A stretch of DNA of 64,000 bases from Oscillospiraceae bacterium (lineage in GTDB: Bacteria; Bacillota; Clostridia; Oscillospirales; Oscillospiraceae). The notes beneath the pieces were generated by a model. The model worked only from the letters and a program-made list of their open reading frames with translations, was not told where the DNA came from and searched no databases. The stretch covers positions 1 to 64,000 of the forward strand of contig SVMI01000003.1 in assembly GCA_015067495.1 (NCBI GenBank). The letters run 5' to 3'. This document shows, piece by piece, positions 60,524 to 64,000 of the stretch (position 1 is the first letter of the stretch; the number at the start of each line of letters is the position of its first letter). Position numbers and translations under genes: made by a program.

Positions 60524-60760
60524 TCCCTGACGAGGAAAAAAGGGTGTTCTGCGATGATTTTTACCTGCAAAACAGAAAAATAATGTCCGTAACTTATGGT
60601 TACGAAATGATACTTTATTTATTAACAAAATGTCATCAATTCACAAGATATTGTGGTAAAATCAGGGGAAACGATCTATATTTTGTTCTGTGGTTGACAT
60701 AAAATTTACGGAGCGTTTTTTGAAAAAAGTTGTCCGTTAGGGTAAAATGAACGAAAATGC

Positions 60761-60788
60761 TTGACTTTTGCAAAAAAAATGTTATAAT
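60761..60788 (+). promoter_or_regulatory. promoter of the yabE-like gene
   Basis: TTGACT, 16 nt, TATAAT, with a leader of about 95 nt. Confidence 0.8.
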
Positions 60789-60889
60789 ACACCCGAGTTG
60801 CTCAACATAGAATCAAAATGTAACTATTTGATACCACTTGTTTTTACAACAAAGATACACATCATTTTCCCGAAAGGAGGACACGGTCT

Positions 60890-62026
60890 ATGCTTGAATA
60901 CAACCGTTTTGCCGGCAAGAAGATAACACTTCCCATGCGGATCGCACTGCTGCTGTTGCCGCTGGTGTGCATCGTTCTTCTGCTGACGCAAACTGCATTC
61001 GCAAAGAATACATATCTGATTAACGATGGCGGCCGTGTGGTGATCCATACCACTTATGCAACTGACCCTGCTGAGGTGCTTGATGAGGCAGGCTTGACTC
61101 TGGAGGCTGACGATACCTTCGTCACCCAGCCCGGCATTGGCGTTTCCGAGATCACGATCCAGCGCAAGCAGGTCATTACCATCCTGCACGCCGGTCAGAC
61201 TCTGGAGGTTACCAGCTACGGCGAGTCTGTCGAGTCCCTGCTGGAGCGTCTTTCTCTCATCCTGACACCTGAAGATCAGGTTTCCGTTGCACTGGATACC
61301 CACACTTATGACGGCATGTCCATTACCATTTCCCGCAGCGTGCAGATGGAGGAGACCTACACCACCCTGATCCCCTTTGAAACCGTCTATTGCTACGATC
61401 CTTCCCTTGCCGACGGTGAGGAAAAGGTTCTGACCGAAGGTGTTGACGGTCAGCTGCAGTGCACCGCTACAGTTACTTATCTTGACGGCGTGGAGGTTAA
61501 CCGCATCGTTCTTTCTCAGAACGTCGTCCGCCAGCCTGTCAACGCAGTGGTTGCAGTGGGTACTTACATGGAGCAGGAAGCTCCTGAAACCGAGCCTACT
61601 GAGCCTCCCACGGAGCCTCCCACGCAGGCACCGACTCAGGCTCCTACCCAGCCCAAGCCGGAATTCACCGGCAAGCCCATCATTGAAGACGGCATGATCA
61701 TCACTCCTGATGGCGAAGTGCTGACCTACACCCACTCCAAGGTGATGAAGGCAACCGCCTACAACAATCAGGACCCCGGCTGCACCATCTACACCGCGAT
61801 CGGCACCCTGTGCCGCGTGGGTGCAATCGCAGTCGACCCGACGGTCATTCCCTACGGCACCCGGATGTACATCGTTTCCAACGATGGCAAGTACATCTAC
61901 GGCATCGCTGTTGCAGAGGATTGCGGCAAGTCCATCAAGGGCGACCGCATCGACCTGTATTTTGACACCACCGACGAGTGCTGGGATTTCGGTATCCGTA
62001 ACTGCACCGTCTATTTCCTCGGATAA
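60890..62026 (+). CDS. yabE: YabE/RpfB-like cell-wall protein (DUF348, G5 and 3D domains)
   Basis: 378 residues. A signal/anchor segment (about 16-38) is followed by two DUF348 ubiquitin-like repeats (about 45-155), a G5 domain (about 158-225, IPFETVYCYDPSLADGEEKVLTEGVDG), a Glu/Pro/Thr linker (about 232-262) and a C-terminal 3D domain with the three conserved Asp positions (VDPTVIPYGTRMYI, AVAEDCGKSIKGDRIDLYFDT). 3D domains resemble lytic transglycosylases, so the protein should cut or remodel peptidoglycan outside the cell. AAGGAGG precedes the ATG. It neighbours rsmA as yabE does in Bacillus; rnmV is missing here. Confidence 0.92.
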   Translation: MLEYNRFAGKKITLPMRIALLLLPLVCIVLLLTQTAFAKNTYLINDGGRVVIHTTYATDPAEVLDEAGLTLEADDTFVTQPGIGVSEITIQRKQVITILHAGQTLEVTSYGESVESLLERLSLILTPEDQVSVALDTHTYDGMSITISRSVQMEETYTTLIPFETVYCYDPSLADGEEKVLTEGVDGQLQCTATVTYLDGVEVNRIVLSQNVVRQPVNAVVAVGTYMEQEAPETEPTEPPTEPPTQAPTQAPTQPKPEFTGKPIIEDGMIITPDGEVLTYTHSKVMKATAYNNQDPGCTIYTAIGTLCRVGAIAVDPTVIPYGTRMYIVSNDGKYIYGIAVAEDCGKSIKGDRIDLYFDTTDECWDFGIRNCTVYFLG

Positions 62027-62030
62027 ATAG

Positions 62031-62059
62031 TTGCAAATCCGCCTTTCTTTTGGTATACT
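62031..62059 (+). promoter_or_regulatory. promoter of rsmA, located inside a terminator hairpin
   Basis: TTGCAA, 17 nt, TATACT. The -10 lies in the loop of the hairpin at 62039-62076. Confidence 0.8.
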
Positions 62060-62083
62060 AGCCGAAAGAAAGGCGGTATTTTT
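62039..62083 (+). terminator. terminator of yabE overlapping the rsmA promoter and ribosome site
   Basis: CCGCCTTTCTTT pairs perfectly with AAAGAAAGGCGG and is followed by TATTTTT directly before the rsmA ATG. The right arm carries GAAAGGCGG, the rsmA ribosome site. Confidence 0.8.
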
Positions 62084-62947
62084 ATGCTCAATGTCTGCGA
62101 TATTCAAGTGATGAAGCCGCTGCTTGCGGAGCATGGCTTTCATTTTTCAAAAGCAAAGGGTCAGAATTTCCTGATCGCGTCATGGGTGCCGGAGAACATC
62201 GCCATTGAATCCGGCGTGGATGAGCAGACCGGCGTGCTGGAGATCGGTCCCGGTATCGGTCCGCTGACCCAGCAGCTGTGTCTGCACGCGGGGAAGGTCT
62301 GCGCCGTGGAGCTGGATCATCGCCTGAAGCCGATCCTCGAAAAGACGGTAGGAGAGTTTGACAATCTGGAGATCATTTGGGACGATGTGCTGAAGCAGGA
62401 TGTGGCTGCATTGGTTAAGGAGAAGTTCGCAGGACTTCGTCCTGCGGCATGTGCCAATTTGCCATACTACATCACTTCACCGATCCTTTCGGCGTTGCTG
62501 GAAGCGGAGTGCTTTGATCAGGTGACAGTCATGGTGCAAAAGGAGGTTGCTGTGCGTATCGCCGCCCAGCCGGGAAGTGCCGATTACAGCGCTTTTACCA
62601 TCTTCTGCCAGTACTATGCCGAGCCGGAGCTGCTTTTTGATGTGCCTGCCCATTGCTTTTTGCCCCAGCCGAAGGTGACCTCGGCGGTCATTACCCTGCG
62701 GGTGCGCAAGGAGCGTCCGTGGCAGATCGATGATCAGGATATTTTCTTCCGCACGGTGCGCGCCAGCTTCGCTATGCGCCGCAAGAAGCTGAGCAACGGC
62801 TTGGCATCCGGCTTCTCCCAGCTGGGCAAGGTCGGGGCAGCGGAAGTGATTGCCGAATGCGGCTTTGATGAAAATGTCCGGGGCGAGACACTGGGCATCC
62901 CGGAATTTGCAAAGCTTGCCAATGCGATTGCAGCGCGGCTGAAATGA
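62084..62947 (+). CDS. rsmA: 16S rRNA dimethyladenosine transferase RsmA (KsgA)
   Basis: 287 residues. The S-adenosylmethionine site is VLEIGPGIGPLTQQL (about 49-63), the acidic residue is in AVELDHRL, and motif IV NLPYYITSPIL is near residue 126. The family C-terminal RNA-binding part contains FAMRRKKLSNGL. It dimethylates two adjacent adenosines near the 3' end of 16S rRNA during 30S assembly. The start is ATG 62084 after GAAAGGCGG. Confidence 0.96.
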   Translation: MLNVCDIQVMKPLLAEHGFHFSKAKGQNFLIASWVPENIAIESGVDEQTGVLEIGPGIGPLTQQLCLHAGKVCAVELDHRLKPILEKTVGEFDNLEIIWDDVLKQDVAALVKEKFAGLRPAACANLPYYITSPILSALLEAECFDQVTVMVQKEVAVRIAAQPGSADYSAFTIFCQYYAEPELLFDVPAHCFLPQPKVTSAVITLRVRKERPWQIDDQDIFFRTVRASFAMRRKKLSNGLASGFSQLGKVGAAEVIAECGFDENVRGETLGIPEFAKLANAIAARLK

Positions 62948-62967
62948 GAAACCCTAAAATATTGGAT

Positions 62968-63009
62968 TGCCCCAATTTGTGTATGGCACAAATTGGGGCG
63001 GTCTCTTTA
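62968..63009 (+). terminator. terminator of rsmA
   Basis: GCCCCAATTTGTG..CACAAATTGGGGC, a 13-bp stem, followed by GGTCTCTTT. It may also serve the convergent small gene. Confidence 0.85.
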
Positions 63010-63204
63010 TGGTGACGTTTTCATTTCTTGCAGCAGCTGGATCATTCGGTCAAGCTGTTCGGTGCGGTCAGAGCTTTTCTTCAGGGAAATTGTACTGATC
63101 TCCCAATTAGGAAACAATTCTGCATAACGATCCAGTACCGCAGTCAGAAGTTCCTCAATTTCTACTTCGTTTGCATATGCAATTTCTTCAACCAGATCAC
63201 GCAT
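63007..63204 (-). CDS. small acidic hypothetical protein
   Basis: 65 residues, mostly helical by appearance (LVEEIAYANEVEIEELLTAVLDRYAELFPNW ... LDRMIQLLQEMK), with no cysteine, signal or membrane segment. AAGGAG lies 10 nt before the ATG. It is divergent from a ribbon-helix-helix-like gene across a 110-nt gap. I do not recognise a family. Confidence 0.6.
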   Translation of the reverse strand: MRDLVEEIAYANEVEIEELLTAVLDRYAELFPNWEISTISLKKSSDRTEQLDRMIQLLQEMKTSP

Positions 63205-63240
63205 TGGATTATCTCTCCTTGCCTAAAAATACACACTAAA

Positions 63241-63293
63241 TGATAACACATTGTTTGTATAAATTCAATAGTATTCTTGTTATACTGTTATCA
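63241..63293. promoter_or_regulatory. shared intergenic region with TGATAACA/TGTTATCA inverted repeat
   Basis: TGATAACA (63241-63248) and TGTTATCA (63286-63293) flank a region with TATACT at 63281-63286. The arrangement would suit autoregulation by the small DNA-binding protein to the right. Confidence 0.4.
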
Positions 63294-63314
63294 AAATTTT
63301 AGCGAGGTGTTATC

Positions 63315-63506
63315 ATGGCGACAAACAAAATCCAAACCGGAATCCGATTTGAGCCGGAATTGCTTTACAAAATAACATATGTTGCCAAGGATAATAAGCG
63401 GTCATTGAATGCCCAGTTGGAATATCTTGCACAGATCTGTGTTAAGGAATTTGAAGCAGCCAACGGCGCGATCCCGGTCAGTGATGAACTCCTTTACCAA
63501 AAGTAA
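63315..63506 (+). CDS. Arc-like ribbon-helix-helix DNA-binding protein
   Basis: 63 residues. IQTGIRFEPELLYKITYVAKDNKRSLNAQLEYLAQICVKEFEAANG fits a ribbon-helix-helix: an N-terminal strand, then two helices with the typical R(S)LNAQLEYL second helix seen in Arc/CopG proteins. GCGAGGTG precedes the ATG. It could pair with the divergent 65-residue gene as a toxin-antitoxin-like unit, but the partner shows no toxin motif, so this is weak. Confidence 0.72.
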   Translation: MATNKIQTGIRFEPELLYKITYVAKDNKRSLNAQLEYLAQICVKEFEAANGAIPVSDELLYQK

Positions 63507-63519
63507 TACCGATCCTATT

Positions 63520-63567
63520 GTAGGGGCGATTATCAATCGCCCGCGGGCGGATAATATCCGCCCCTAC
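63520..63567. repeat. REP-like palindrome GTAGGGGCG..CGCCCCTAC
   Basis: A 48-nt imperfect palindrome with arms GTAGGGGCG/CGCCCCTAC and inner ATCGCCCGCGGGCGGAT symmetry, typical of small dispersed repeats in Oscillospiraceae intergenic DNA. A related GC-rich unit with GTAGGGCGGG lies at 60210-60235. Confidence 0.7.
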
Positions 63568-63599
63568 ATCCGCAGGATGTAGAAATCTGCATAATTTTT

Positions 63600-63628
63600 G
63601 GGCGTGTTGCAGTGATTGCAACACGCCC
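63600..63628. repeat. GC-rich hairpin after the lrgB-like gene
   Basis: GGGCGTGTTGCA..TGCAACACGCCC, a perfect 12-bp stem. On the minus strand it is followed by A's rather than T's, so it is more likely a second dispersed palindrome than a terminator. Confidence 0.6.
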
Positions 63629-63640
63629 TACATTTGTACA

Positions 63641-64000
63641 TTATCCAACAAATAGGGGGAAAAGCACCGCGGTCAGAACGCCTGCGACCGTCAGCGATAA
63701 GCTGCTGACCGCGCCGGTCAGCGGGGATAGCTCGTGGGCTTTGGAGGTGCCTATGACGTGGGATGCCGTGCCGAAGGCAACACCCTGTGCAACCGGGTGC
63801 TTGATCCGAAACAGCTTGCAAAGGAGCGGGCCGATGATGCTGCCCAAAATGCCGGTGATGATGATGGCAGCGGCAGCAATGGCGGAATTTCCGCCGCCCT
63901 GCTCACTCAGGGCAAGCCCCACAGCGGTGGTGACGCTCTTGGGAAGCAGGGACGCCAGCATTACGCTGTCCATGCCCACCAGTCGGCAGAAGCCGAACAC
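63641..64000 (-). CDS. lrgB: LrgB/CidB family membrane protein, C-terminal part (cut by window edge)
   Basis: 119 residues are visible, about the last half of a usual 230-residue LrgB. Motifs include MLASLLPKSVTTAVGLALSEQGGG, IIITGILGSIIGPLL and GVAFGTASHVIGTSKAHEL, with a hydrophobic C terminus. LrgAB proteins influence murein hydrolase activity or export of small organic acids such as pyruvate. The 5' end, and a probable lrgA upstream of it, lie beyond position 64000. Confidence 0.9.
   Translation of the reverse strand: MFGFCRLVGMDSVMLASLLPKSVTTAVGLALSEQGGGNSAIAAAAIIITGILGSIIGPLLCKLFRIKHPVAQGVAFGTASHVIGTSKAHELSPLTGAVSSLSLTVAGVLTAVLFPLFVG

Noticed and set aside
60517-60702. Small plus-strand frame of 61 codons between thrS and yabE
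   Set aside because: It overlaps the thrS promoter, has no ribosome site and an unconvincing composition.
63007-63506. Divergent small genes as a proven toxin-antitoxin pair
   Set aside because: The genes are divergent rather than in tandem, and the 65-residue protein has no RelE, HicA, PIN or other toxin signature.

Overview
The window reads as chromosomal DNA of an anaerobic Firmicute of the class Clostridia, probably an Oscillospiraceae/Ruminococcaceae-type gut bacterium. The basis is sigma-A promoters and strong GGAGG ribosome sites throughout, a T-box in front of thrS, the rplU-prp-rpmA-obg operon with an L27 that carries a cleavable N-terminal extension, a CXXC tail of the CD1871A type, yabE next to ksgA, many Thr/Pro-rich lipoproteins, and moderately high GC. 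There is no rRNA, CRISPR array, transposase or recognisable integrase in the window. The species assignment is inference.

Layout. 1-4300: tRNA-Arg, then a minus-strand housekeeping operon (tmk, DJ-1-like, mltG, a U32/TrhP protein). 4380-8090: DUF3604/PHP-type protein, a phosphohexomutase and a SpoU-type rRNA methylase. 8117-15303: a four-gene operon of related exported proteins, two of them with TlpA-type thioredoxin domains. 15416-17480: a strongly expressed wall protein with seven CxxC repeats. 17482-19746: a membrane iron-sulfur protein fused to a thioredoxin domain, plus a membrane protein ending in the CD1871A CXXC motif. 19880-35780: a 2394-residue cell-surface subtilisin with leucine-rich repeats, a lipoprotein and a complete oligopeptide ABC transporter, which looks like an extracellular proteolysis and peptide-import unit.

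35800-39610 is an accessory island at the 3' end of a tRNA-Val gene. It holds two nearly identical genes for an 11-cysteine 67-residue protein, each beside a divergent but unrelated XRE repressor with its own operator. It also holds a 147-nt structured repeat, three to four copies of the tRNA-Val 3' end, and an M28-like peptidase with a C-terminal winged-helix-like domain. This is the best candidate in the window for an undescribed system: serial insertions at tRNA-Val that carry the same payload under different repressors.

39620-48260: NusG-II protein, L21 leader and rplU-prp-rpmA-obg, an AraC regulator, a YmdB-type phosphoesterase, a YhaO/YhaN (SbcD/SbcC-like) pair and a small Cys-rich protein. 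48290-56400: two paralogous ECF sigma/membrane-regulator modules, one with an extracellular leucine-rich-repeat sensor domain, around two paralogous solute-binding lipoproteins. 56441-64000: M42 aminopeptidase, YdcF-like protein, T-box plus thrS, yabE-like 3D/G5 protein, rsmA, two small proteins and the end of an lrgB-like gene cut by the window edge.
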